DNA of 15,794 nucleotides. Origin: Bdellovibrio sp. Its GTDB lineage: Bacteria > Bdellovibrionota > UBA1018. Made by a program: the position numbers and the translations under genes. Location of the stretch: assembly GCA_016213345.1 (NCBI GenBank), contig JACRAO010000212.1, forward strand, positions 1 to 15,794, given 5' to 3'. The notes beneath the pieces are model-generated. The model ran no database searches. It saw only the letters and a list, made by a program, of their open reading frames with translations, and had not been told where the DNA came from. Below are positions 1 through 6,738 of the stretch, one piece after another. Position 1 is the stretch's first letter. The number at the start of each line of letters is the position of its first letter.

Positions 1-516
1 ATATTTGAATGACTGGTAACCAATCATTTGGTGATCCCACTCAACCGAAGCGTCGATTATAAATCTAGGCGATGGCCAAGCGCAGGCCCATTTTTCTGCA
101 ATTTTTAATTCAATGGGACGCTTTAAAATAAGTTCTTGGCGTAGGTCAGATTGTATTTCTACTCCTGCTGTTAATAGCACCTTGCAAAATTCATAAGCAC
201 TGCCATCCAAAATTGGGATTTCTGGTCCATCCAGTTCTATGATTGCATTGTCAATGCCTAGACCATGCATTGCAGCCAAAAGGTGCTCTACGGTACTAAT
301 CGTTACTTTGCCAATGCCTAAGGTTGTTGCAAACTGTGTATTAACAACATAGGAATATTTGGCAGGAACTTCTGGTGTATGAGTTAAGTCTATTCTTCTA
401 AAAACTATTCCCTTGTTAGGAGTGTGAGGTTTTATTCTTAAATTAATAACTCTGCCGGTGTGTACCCCGATTCCGCTTAGTGTCACATGTTTTTTTATGG
501 TGCGTTGTAACGTCAT
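1..516 (-). CDS. lpxC: UDP-3-O-acyl-N-acetylglucosamine deacetylase, 5' part (cut by window edge)
   Basis: LpxC is the zinc-dependent cytoplasmic deacetylase that catalyses the committed step of lipid A synthesis. The first 172 residues are visible and the gene runs off the left edge. The N-terminus shows the family pattern SGIGVHTG (residues 14-21), then TVEHLLAAMHGLGIDN (75-90), in which H78 corresponds to the first zinc-ligand histidine of the E. coli enzyme (H79), then ELDGPEIPILDGSA. The later zinc ligands (second His, Asp) lie outside the window. The ATG is chosen because the family's N-terminal motif begins at once after it; no strong Shine-Dalgarno is seen. The gene follows ruvB on the same strand after a 202-bp gap, so it may have its own promoter. 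The identification is secure from the motifs. It also shows that the organism makes lipopolysaccharide. Confidence 0.95.
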   Translation of the reverse strand, partial: MTLQRTIKKHVTLSGIGVHTGRVINLRIKPHTPNKGIVFRRIDLTHTPEVPAKYSYVVNTQFATTLGIGKVTISTVEHLLAAMHGLGIDNAIIELDGPEIPILDGSAYEFCKVLLTAGVEIQSDLRQELILKRPIELKIAEKWACAWPSPRFIIDASVEWDHQMIGYQSFKY

Positions 517-718
517 AGCTTTAATTTATTATCTAGCAAAACTTATGCCTGATAATGTGCTATTTTGCAAAAAACTTTATTGATTTCCGAGTGATTTGAT
601 ATTTAGCAATGATTTCATACACTAATGTCATAACACAATACATATGTTTTGGGGCTGCTTAGTAAAGATAAGACAATAATTGCAAAAAATATGTAAGGAA
701 AATGCAACATGTTAGCAT
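517..718. other. Gap between ruvB and lpxC, no gene seen
   Basis: This AT-rich stretch separates the ruvB stop from the lpxC start on the minus strand. I find no reading frame with family signals and no RNA gene. It probably holds the lpxC promoter, but no pair of -35 and -10 boxes is convincing enough to call. Confidence 0.5.
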
Positions 719-720
719 TT
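700..720 (-). terminator. Weak dyad at the ruvB stop, possible terminator
   Basis: A 21-nt dyad overlaps the ruvB stop codon. On the minus strand it reads AAATGC-T-AACATGTT-GCATTT: a 6-bp outer stem, a one-base bulge and a self-complementary centre. A run of six T follows about 10 nt further on. The stem is short and AT-rich and the T-run is not adjacent, so a terminator function is only a guess. Confidence 0.22.
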
Positions 721-1762
721 AAATGTGTGCTTTTTCACACAGTTTTGGTTGAAGTTGCAAGTGTTCATGGGCCAATCGAGTAGTCATTCTTCCTCTTGGC
801 GTTCTTTGCAAAAAACCTTCTTGCATTAAATAAGGCTCATAGACTTCCTCCAAAGTGTCTGTTTCTTCGCCTGTAACAGATGAAAGAGATTCGATCCCGA
901 CAGGACCACCATCAAATTTTTCGATAATAGCCTTTAATAATTTTCTGTCCATGGCATCCAACCCGTGTTTATCGATTTCAAATAATACTAAAGAAGCTCT
1001 AACTGTTTCTAAGTCAATTTTAGCACTTTTGTGTCTCACTTGTGCAAAGTCTCTAATTCTTCTTAATAGTCTATTTGCAATTCTGGGTGTACCTCGGGAT
1101 CTTTTGCCAATTTCATACGCACTAGTTTGCTCAATAGGAATTCCCAGCAATTTTGCAGATCTAATGACAATTTTTTCTAAATCCTCGAATGGATAAAAAT
1201 CAAGCCTAAGTTGTATCCCAAAGCGATCCCTAAGTGGGTTTGAAAGCAGACCGCTTCGTGTGGTTGCTCCTACTAAAGTAAAAGGTGGTAAATCCATTCG
1301 TAAAGTTCGTGCGGCTGGACCTTGCCCTAAAATAAGATCCAATTTGTAATCTTCCATGGCACCGTAAAGGAGTTCTTCGATATTTTTTTGCAAACGGTGA
1401 ATTTCATCAATAAATAAAACGTCTCGTGGTTGTAAGTTAGTTAATAAAGCAGCCAGATCGCCTTTTTTTTCAACATTGGGACCTGTGATAACATGTATTT
1501 GGGTTCCGAGTTCATGAGCAATGATATGGGCTAAGGTCGTTTTGCCTAAACCTGGCGGCCCAGAGAGTAAAACATGGTCCAGGGCATCGTGTCTTTGGAT
1601 GGTTGCTTGTAAAAAGAGTTCTAGTTTTTCTTTTGTTTGTTGTTGTCCTACATATTCTGTTAGTTTCAATGGTCGTAGTGATTTTTCTAAAACAAGTGTT
1701 TGGGACGAAGTAATTTCTTCTGCTAAAGCTTTTGGGTCTAATATTCGTTCATTCTCTAACAT
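719..1762 (-). CDS. ruvB: Holliday junction branch migration ATPase RuvB
   Basis: RuvB is the AAA+ motor that drives branch migration of Holliday junctions together with RuvA. The 347-residue protein is full length for the family. It shows Walker A GPPGLGKT (residues 68-75), Walker B LFIDEIH (116-122), sensor I GATTR (165-169) and the SNPLRDRFG segment (174-182) that contains the arginine finger region, followed by the small ATPase domain and a C-terminal winged helix. A GAGGG Shine-Dalgarno precedes the ATG. It is the third gene of ruvC-ruvA-ruvB, starting 9 bp after ruvA, which indicates one operon. Nothing is missing from the catalytic set. Confidence 0.98.
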   Translation of the reverse strand: MLENERILDPKALAEEITSSQTLVLEKSLRPLKLTEYVGQQQTKEKLELFLQATIQRHDALDHVLLSGPPGLGKTTLAHIIAHELGTQIHVITGPNVEKKGDLAALLTNLQPRDVLFIDEIHRLQKNIEELLYGAMEDYKLDLILGQGPAARTLRMDLPPFTLVGATTRSGLLSNPLRDRFGIQLRLDFYPFEDLEKIVIRSAKLLGIPIEQTSAYEIGKRSRGTPRIANRLLRRIRDFAQVRHKSAKIDLETVRASLVLFEIDKHGLDAMDRKLLKAIIEKFDGGPVGIESLSSVTGEETDTLEEVYEPYLMQEGFLQRTPRGRMTTRLAHEHLQLQPKLCEKAHI

Positions 1763-1771
1763 TTTATACCC

Positions 1772-2422
1772 TCAGGATAGTTGAACCAGAGCTTGGCGGA
1801 TTAATTTTTCTGTACTTTCTGGTGCAACTGTTTGAGATTCAAATTGTTTAAATACATTGACAATTTCTCCTTCTCGAAAGCCTAAATGCATCAAGGCTTC
1901 TTTTGCTTCGTCAAACATAATTTGTGGTATTGTTTTTAAAGGAGTGTTCTGCATTTTTGTTCTTTTTATTTCTTCAGCCAAAGTGCCGTCATTTTCGATT
2001 TTCTTTTTTATTGGATCATACAGCTCTAAAATAATTCTCTCTGCCATTTTTTTACCAATACCTGGTATGTCTAATAAAACATCTCGATTTTTATTGAATA
2101 TTGACTCTACTAGATTGGCAGGAGACAGGTGCGAAATAATGCTTAGAGCTAGTTTTGGGCCAATGCCGCTTACAGAAAGTAAAGTCATAAAAATTTCTTT
2201 TTCTGACTTTGAAAAAAATCCATATAGATCAAATGCGGCTTCTCTGATGTGGTGATAAATAAAAAGTTCTAAAATTTCTCCAACTTTCAGATTTGTATAA
2301 CAAGTGCTTTGGGGCAAATTAACTGCATAACCTATTCCCAGTGGTGATTCTCCAGCTCCGATCCAAATGAGAGCTTTGCCTTCGTAGCATGTAATCAGTT
2401 TGCCTCTTAAGTATCCAATCAT
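1772..2422 (-). CDS. ruvA: Holliday junction DNA-binding protein RuvA
   Basis: RuvA binds four-way junctions as a tetramer and loads RuvB onto the arms. The 216-residue protein starts with the typical MIGYLRGKL strand of the N-terminal OB-fold domain. Two helix-hairpin-helix motifs follow (SVSGIGPK at about 83-90 and DIPGIGKK at about 118-125). After a flexible, charged linker comes the C-terminal RuvB-binding domain III (FDEAKEALMHLGF, about 170-182). The length is near the family norm. It lies 8 bp after ruvC and 9 bp before ruvB on the same strand. Confidence 0.97.
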   Translation of the reverse strand: MIGYLRGKLITCYEGKALIWIGAGESPLGIGYAVNLPQSTCYTNLKVGEILELFIYHHIREAAFDLYGFFSKSEKEIFMTLLSVSGIGPKLALSIISHLSPANLVESIFNKNRDVLLDIPGIGKKMAERIILELYDPIKKKIENDGTLAEEIKRTKMQNTPLKTIPQIMFDEAKEALMHLGFREGEIVNVFKQFESQTVAPESTEKLIRQALVQLS

Positions 2423-2430
2423 AAGTGGTT

Positions 2431-3015
2431 TTACTTTCTCCCAAGTCCTATGCTTTCTGCAAGTGAAAGCTTTTTTCTTTTTTTGCTAAGTATTTCGAGT
2501 TTTTCAAGAGGATGATTTTTAAAGCATTTCTTATTTTGAGACATTATTTGATATGCATGACTCATTGCTAAATCTAGAGAATATGATGCATCAAAAGTTA
2601 AAAAATTTTGTTTTCCAAATAGGATTTGTATTACTTTTGAAACCATGGCTTTTGTTGCTCTTCCATAACCTGTGATTTTGGCTTTTACTTCAGTAGAGCT
2701 ACATTCGATAATGTTTAGTCCATAGGCAGCACCAGTGAGAAGAACAACACCTCTGGCTTGACCGAGTTTTAAAGCGGATAAAGCGTTTTTAGCAAAAAAT
2801 ATTTTTTCAACAACTAAGGTTTCAGGTTTAAAGTTCATAATGATATTACTTAAGTCCTGATAAAGAGTTAGTAGTCTTTTTTCCATTAAATCAGCGTTAT
2901 TATTATTATAGATTTTTATTGTTCCATGACTAACAAGTCTTAATTGGTTTCCAATAATATCCACGCAGCCGTAGCCCGTATTTTTAGAACCCGGATCAAC
3001 ACCCAATATGCGCAC
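2431..3015 (-). CDS. ruvC: Holliday junction resolvase RuvC, with a catalytic-site substitution
   Basis: RuvC is the RNase H-fold endonuclease that cuts Holliday junctions bound by RuvAB. The start is GTG at 3015, because the family N-terminus RILGVDPGS begins right there and an AAAGGGGA Shine-Dalgarno lies about 9 nt upstream. Acidic residues D7 and E70 (VVEKIFFAKN) are present. The third and fourth acids of E. coli RuvC (D138, D141) align here with D142 and Y145 in the segment FDASYSLDLAMSH. The last catalytic acid is therefore replaced by tyrosine, while a new acid, D148, stands one helical turn later. The protein is 194 residues, slightly longer than usual, with a lysine-rich C-terminal tail. 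It is first in the ruvCAB operon, with a structured leader upstream. The family call is firm; whether the enzyme is active is open. Confidence 0.95.
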   Translation of the reverse strand: MRILGVDPGSKNTGYGCVDIIGNQLRLVSHGTIKIYNNNNADLMEKRLLTLYQDLSNIIMNFKPETLVVEKIFFAKNALSALKLGQARGVVLLTGAAYGLNIIECSSTEVKAKITGYGRATKAMVSKVIQILFGKQNFLTFDASYSLDLAMSHAYQIMSQNKKCFKNHPLEKLEILSKKRKKLSLAESIGLGRK

Positions 3016-3125
3016 TTGAAAATTTCCCCTTTAAATGCAACAAAGGACTCGAAGGATTGAGCCTCAAAGTCCTTTGTTGCCACGGGATCCTCTTCAGTGT
3101 GTGTGGGGGGAAGCGGCGATCCCAT
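2940..3125 (-). CDS. Possible small leader reading frame overlapping the ruvC start
   Basis: An open frame begins at ATG 3125 (MGSPLPPTHTEEDP...) and could extend upstream to ATG 3164. It runs through both leader hairpins, passes the ruvC start in another frame, and ends at 2940. The part before ruvC reads like an ordinary soluble peptide (VATKDFEAQSFESFVAFKGE), but much of that comes from translating the palindrome. There is no convincing Shine-Dalgarno and I recognise no family. It may be chance, or a leader peptide whose translation influences ruvC. Confidence 0.15.
   Translation of the reverse strand: MGSPLPPTHTEEDPVATKDFEAQSFESFVAFKGEIFKCAYWVLIRVLKIRATAAWILLETN
3037..3080 (-). repeat. 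13-bp perfect inverted repeat in the ruvC leader
   Basis: Arms 3037-3049 and 3068-3080 (GCAACAAAGGACT and its exact complement) flank an 18-nt loop. On the minus strand, part of arm and loop can instead form AAGGA-ct-TTGAG-g-CTCAA-TCCTT, which excludes the long stem. The structure ends about 21 nt before the ruvC GTG and 5 nt before its Shine-Dalgarno. It lacks a following T-run, so it does not look like a simple terminator. Confidence 0.7.
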
Positions 3126-3127
3126 GG
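3080..3127 (-). repeat. Second stem-loop in the ruvC leader
   Basis: Arms 3080-3089 and 3118-3127 are complementary at 9 of 10 positions around GGGATC/GATCCC, with an inner CTTC/GAAG pair. The loop on the minus strand is rich in C and CA. It abuts the 13-bp inverted repeat, giving two adjacent hairpins in the leader. Local GC content is clearly above the AT-rich surroundings. Confidence 0.55.
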
Positions 3128-3151
3128 AATTTCGAATGTGTGTAACTGACT

Positions 3152-3181
3152 TATATAGCACCATTTTTTAATAAGCAACAA
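3152..3181 (-). promoter_or_regulatory. Candidate ruvC promoter
   Basis: On the minus strand a TTGTTG box (3176-3181) and a TATATA box (3152-3157) are separated by 18 bp. The -10 box is preceded by TGC, which makes an extended -10 (TGnTATATA). Transcription would start near 3145, giving a leader of about 130 nt that contains both hairpins before ruvC. This is pattern evidence only. Confidence 0.45.
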
Positions 3182-3219
3182 AAAAATAAAAAATAATTTA
3201 AGTTGATATAAATAGTATA

Positions 3220-4227
3220 TTATTTAGATAGGCCTGTTTTTGCCATTCGGTATCTGAAATTACGGAAACTTAAGCCCAATAACTGTGCCGCAATATTTTT
3301 TCTATTTTTAGTATATTTCAATGCTTCTTGAAAATAATGCCGTTCGATTTCTCCAATGATTTTATCTAGTTTGATACCACCTTTTGTAAAATCTACTTCT
3401 GGAAGGTGCAGCTCTCTATGCTCAATATCCTTTTTTTGGGTTTGTGGAGTTCTATGTGATTCTTCGTACTGCATTAAGACAGACTGGGGGAGGGAGCCTA
3501 ATGAGATTTTTTTTCCGGATTCGAGAGTAAACGCTCTTTCGATAAAATTTTCAAGTTCCCTTACGTTTCCTGGCCATGAATAATTCATTAAAACATCAAT
3601 AACCTGTGGTTGAAATCCTGTAATTGTTGTACCAAATTTTTCCATATATTTTTTCAAAAAATGCTCAGCTAATAAAGGAATATCTTCTTTTCGATGTCTT
3701 AAGGGCGGAGCTTTAATTTGGATTACATTAAGTCTATAATAAAGATCTTCTCGAAAACTGCCCTGAACTATTGCTGTTTCTAAGTTTTTATTAGTAGCTG
3801 CAATAATTCTTACATCTACTTTGATATTGTCTACTCCGCCTACTCGTCTAATGCTCTTTTCCTGTAATGCCCTAAGGAGTTTAGATTGTAGACTGACTGG
3901 GAGTTCGCCTACTTCGTCTAAAAAAAGTGTGCCACCGGATGCTACTTCAAAAAGTCCTGGTTTATCACTGATAGCTCCAGTGAAGCTGCCTCGTTTGTGG
4001 CCAAAGAGTTCACTTTCCATAAGATTTTCAGGGATTGCGCCACAGTTAATTGGTACAAAGGGTTTTCCTTTCAAAATGCCTGTTTCATGTATGAGGTGAG
4101 CAATTAGTTCTTTCCCGGTCCCGCTTTCTCCAACAATGAGAATATTGGTTTTAGTGATGCACACTTTTTTAATAAGTATAAAGAGTTCCTGTATTGCCGG
4201 TGCTTCACCAATAAATTTTATTTCCAA
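3220..4227 (-). CDS. pilR: PilR-like sigma-54 activator lacking a receiver domain
   Basis: This is a bacterial enhancer-binding protein that uses ATP to open sigma-54 promoters. The 335 residues hold only the AAA+ domain and a Fis-type DNA-binding helix-turn-helix. Visible are Walker A GESGTGKE (33-40), the sigma-54 contact loop as GSFTGA (80-85, usually GAFTGA), Walker B GGTLFLDEVGEL (98-109), FREDLYYRLNV (159-169) and WPGNVREL (218-225). The C-terminal segment LLGLSFRNFRYRMAKTGL is close to the ending typical of PilR, the activator of pilin genes. The usual N-terminal phosphorylation receiver is absent. The start is TTG at 4227, with a strong GGAAGGGGGA Shine-Dalgarno 6 nt upstream; an in-frame stop lies further upstream, so no receiver is hidden there. 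It lies after pilC, where other clusters have pilS-pilR. No pilS is seen, so it is probably not controlled by classical phosphorelay. Confidence 0.85.
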   Translation of the reverse strand: MEIKFIGEAPAIQELFILIKKVCITKTNILIVGESGTGKELIAHLIHETGILKGKPFVPINCGAIPENLMESELFGHKRGSFTGAISDKPGLFEVASGGTLFLDEVGELPVSLQSKLLRALQEKSIRRVGGVDNIKVDVRIIAATNKNLETAIVQGSFREDLYYRLNVIQIKAPPLRHRKEDIPLLAEHFLKKYMEKFGTTITGFQPQVIDVLMNYSWPGNVRELENFIERAFTLESGKKISLGSLPQSVLMQYEESHRTPQTQKKDIEHRELHLPEVDFTKGGIKLDKIIGEIERHYFQEALKYTKNRKNIAAQLLGLSFRNFRYRMAKTGLSK

Positions 4228-4260
4228 CCCATGTCCCCCTTCCTTCAGCGCATGTATATA

Positions 4261-4429
4261 ATAGCAATTACTTTTCCCGGTTTTTTAAAAATTATTCTAT
4301 GAGTGAGGCCTTGGGAAGGACAGGATGTCCGGAGTCCCATGGATGGGACGACAAAGGGTTCCAGAGGCACGATGCCGCGCCGAGACCTCATAGAATAATT
4401 TTTAAAAAACTGGGAACACTAATTGCTAT
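4261..4429 (-). repeat. Palindromic GC-core element, short copy (copy B)
   Basis: An inverted repeat of 43 nt (arms 4261-4303 and 4387-4429, 40 of 43 positions paired) encloses an 83-nt core of 63% GC, against AT-rich surroundings. Read on the minus strand, the core starts GTCTCGGCGCGGCATCG and ends with CCCAAGGCCTCA, bounded by ATGAG and CTCAT. Apart from a 6-nt centre, 77 core positions match the element at 12588-12841 with one difference. The core centre forms a 7-bp hairpin GTCCCAT-CC-ATGGGAC. One arm overlaps the pilC stop codon (4426-4428). The arms are specific to this site and not shared with the other copy. No transposase or reverse transcriptase gene is nearby. Confidence 0.9.
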
Positions 4430-5649
4430 GGCCCCCCAGCACCACCTGCCAACTTGAAAATAGGCAAATACATTGCAATTAAAAGTCCTCCTACAGCTCC
4501 ACCAAGAACAATTAGTATCAAAGGTTCAATAAGTTTTGTCATGCTATTAATTGTGATTTCGACTTCCTCTTCATAAAAATCTGCTACTTTTTCTAACATT
4601 TTATCCAAATTACCACTTGCTTCGCCTACTGCAATCATTTGAACAGACATTCTAGGGAATACATGGAGTTTGCTCATTGAACCCCCTAAATTTTTGCCAC
4701 CCTCAACGTTTTTTCGCACAGTACTCACTGCGTCTTCTAAAACAGCATTGTTCATTGTGGATTTGCAAATATCAATAGCATCTAAAAGATTAATTCCAGA
4801 AGAGAGCATAATTTGTAATGTCCTTGAAAAACGAGCAATCGAAGATTTTTGAATTAACGGCCCAAACAAAGGAGTTTTGAAAACGAGTTGATCAATTTGC
4901 GCTCTTCCTTCTTTTGATTTAATAAATTGTGAGAGAATAAACCCAGCAGTTACTAGTACCAAAATAATATAAATGATATTTCCAGCAACAAAGTGAGACA
5001 TAAAAATTACAAGCTGTGTTGGACCTGGCAGTTCTTGATTATTACTTTTTAATAGTTCTTCGAATTTTGGAATAACAAAAATTAGCATTGCAGAAATTAC
5101 AACAATTCCTAAACACGTAATAATCAAAGGATACATCATTGCGCCTTTGACAATGCGGGTAAGTTTGTTGGATGTTTCTAAATAACGATTAAGTCGCTTG
5201 AACATTAAGTCCAGTGCACCAGATGCTTCGCCAACTTTAACAAGTGAAACATAAAATTTTGGGAAAATTTTAGGATAAAGACCCAAAGCTTCCCAGAGAT
5301 AAGAGCCTTGTGAGACTTTTTCTTTCATCACGGTAATAATGGTTTTTATGTTTGTTGTTGCTGCTTGTTCTGCTAAGAACTCGAGTCCTTGCACTAATGG
5401 GATTCCAGATGTAATCAAAGCATGTAGTTGTCTTGTAATACTCACCAGAGTTTCGAGTGACATTGTTCTTCCAGAGCTTCTAAATATTTTTCCTAGATCT
5501 TGCTTGAAAGCGTTAATTTTTTTTATACGCATTGGGCGGATGCCTTTGGATCTCAAATAAACCCGTAAATCGCCCTCACTAGGAGCGTCAAATTTGCCTG
5601 TAGTTTTTTTCCCGGATTTATCTATACCGACATATTCAAATTCAGGCAT
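4426..5649 (-). CDS. pilC: Type IV pilus inner-membrane platform protein PilC
   Basis: PilC is the polytopic platform protein that couples the PilB and PilT motors to pilin insertion and removal in the inner membrane. The 407-residue protein has the GspF/PilC form: a cytoplasmic N-terminal region, then two homologous helical domains each marked by VGEASGxLD (139-146 and 341-349). Three membrane segments lie at about 172-195, 220-241 and 373-397. An AAAGGATAG Shine-Dalgarno supports the ATG. It lies 6 bp after pilT in pilB-pilT-pilC, an operon order common to many pilus clusters. Its stop codon falls inside an arm of the palindromic element, so the element may affect the 3' end of this transcript. 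Confidence 0.97.
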   Translation of the reverse strand: MPEFEYVGIDKSGKKTTGKFDAPSEGDLRVYLRSKGIRPMRIKKINAFKQDLGKIFRSSGRTMSLETLVSITRQLHALITSGIPLVQGLEFLAEQAATTNIKTIITVMKEKVSQGSYLWEALGLYPKIFPKFYVSLVKVGEASGALDLMFKRLNRYLETSNKLTRIVKGAMMYPLIITCLGIVVISAMLIFVIPKFEELLKSNNQELPGPTQLVIFMSHFVAGNIIYIILVLVTAGFILSQFIKSKEGRAQIDQLVFKTPLFGPLIQKSSIARFSRTLQIMLSSGINLLDAIDICKSTMNNAVLEDAVSTVRKNVEGGKNLGGSMSKLHVFPRMSVQMIAVGEASGNLDKMLEKVADFYEEEVEITINSMTKLIEPLILIVLGGAVGGLLIAMYLPIFKLAGGAGGP

Positions 5650-5655
5650 TCGGAT

Positions 5656-6735
5656 CTATCCTTTATTGATTAGAGCAAGGTTTTTACTTAGTTCTTCTGG
5701 AAGCGGACTGTGTTCTAATGCGTCGGCTTTAGATAATTGCCCTGCTTTTACCAAGTTAACTAAACTTTGATTCATGGTATTCATTTGCGTTTCTTCTTGT
5801 CCGGTTTGCATTGCAGAGTAAATTTGATGAATTTTATCTTCTCTTATCAGATTTCTGATAGCCATGGTGGGGATGAGTAGTTCAAATGCTACAATTCGCC
5901 CTGGAGTGTAACTTTTTGGGATTAGCATTTGAGAAATTGTTGCTTGAAGTGTAAAAGAAAGTGAATGTCTGATTTGGCTTTGCTGGTGAGGTGGAAAAGC
6001 ATTTGTGATTCGGTTAAGAGATTGCACAGCGCCGTTAGTGTGTAGAGTTCCAAAGACTAAATGCCCTGTTTCAGCCATGTTTATGGCCATCTCAATAGTT
6101 TCTATATCTCTAAGTTCTCCTACTAAAATATAATCAGGATCTTGTCTTAATACTCGTTTAAATGCACTTCTAAAACTTTTTGTATCAACTCCTACTTCTC
6201 TTTGATTAACAATACAATTTTTATGTGTATGAACAAATTCAATTGGGTCTTCGATTGTTATGATATGCCCAAAATCTTCTCGATTAATAATATCTAAAAG
6301 TGATGCAAGTGATGTTGATTTGCCGCTGCCTGTTGGACCAGTGACCAGAACGAGTCCATGAGGTCTTTTGATAATTTTTTTTAATACTGTAGGCAAATTT
6401 AAAGTGTCAAAATCCGGAATATGAAGTGGAATCCATCTAAATACTCCACCAACCCCGCCTCTTTGAAAAAAGATATTTCCTCTAAATCTTGCAATGTCTT
6501 TGATTCCAAAAGAAAAGTCCAGTTCTTGCATGCGTTCAAATTCGATTTTTTGTGAGTCAGTTAAAACAGAATAACAAAGCTCTTTAGTGTCTTCTGGTAA
6601 AAGATTATCGGTTTTTACTTTTACCATTCTTCCTTGAATACGAAATTGCGGAGGAATGCCGACTGTAATGTGCAAATCAGATGCATTTTGATCAATCATT
6701 GTTTTTAAAAGTGCAGGTAAAGTAACTTTGGTCAT
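5656..6735 (-). CDS. pilT: Type IV pilus retraction ATPase PilT
   Basis: PilT is the hexameric secretion-type ATPase that powers pilus retraction and twitching. The 359-residue protein shows an N-terminal PAS-like region, Walker A GPTGSGKST (133-141), the Asp box TIEDPIEF (160-167), Walker B ILVGELRD (203-210), the His box GHLVFGTLHT (224-233) and the PilT-typical AIRNLIRE (292-299). That last motif and the lack of the long PilB N-terminal domain separate it from PilB. It starts 3 bp after the pilB stop, so the two are translationally close and almost surely co-transcribed. Confidence 0.97.
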   Translation of the reverse strand: MTKVTLPALLKTMIDQNASDLHITVGIPPQFRIQGRMVKVKTDNLLPEDTKELCYSVLTDSQKIEFERMQELDFSFGIKDIARFRGNIFFQRGGVGGVFRWIPLHIPDFDTLNLPTVLKKIIKRPHGLVLVTGPTGSGKSTSLASLLDIINREDFGHIITIEDPIEFVHTHKNCIVNQREVGVDTKSFRSAFKRVLRQDPDYILVGELRDIETIEMAINMAETGHLVFGTLHTNGAVQSLNRITNAFPPHQQSQIRHSLSFTLQATISQMLIPKSYTPGRIVAFELLIPTMAIRNLIREDKIHQIYSAMQTGQEETQMNTMNQSLVNLVKAGQLSKADALEHSPLPEELSKNLALINKG

Positions 6736-6738
6736 GGT

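Noticed and set aside
855..1784. Plus-strand open frames inside ruvB
   Set aside because: They are antisense to a well-supported gene, with no start signal and no recognisable motif.
3037..3127. Leader hairpins as a tRNA or other known RNA gene
   Set aside because: The region has no cloverleaf, no CCA-type acceptor end, and no T-loop consensus.
4261..4429. Copy B as a simple intrinsic terminator of pilBTC
   Set aside because: The stem is far longer than a terminator, the loop is an 83-nt conserved core, and no T-run directly follows the hairpin. The T-runs lie inside the stem.
3821..5560. Plus-strand open frames inside pilR and pilC
   Set aside because: They are antisense shadows of strongly coding genes.
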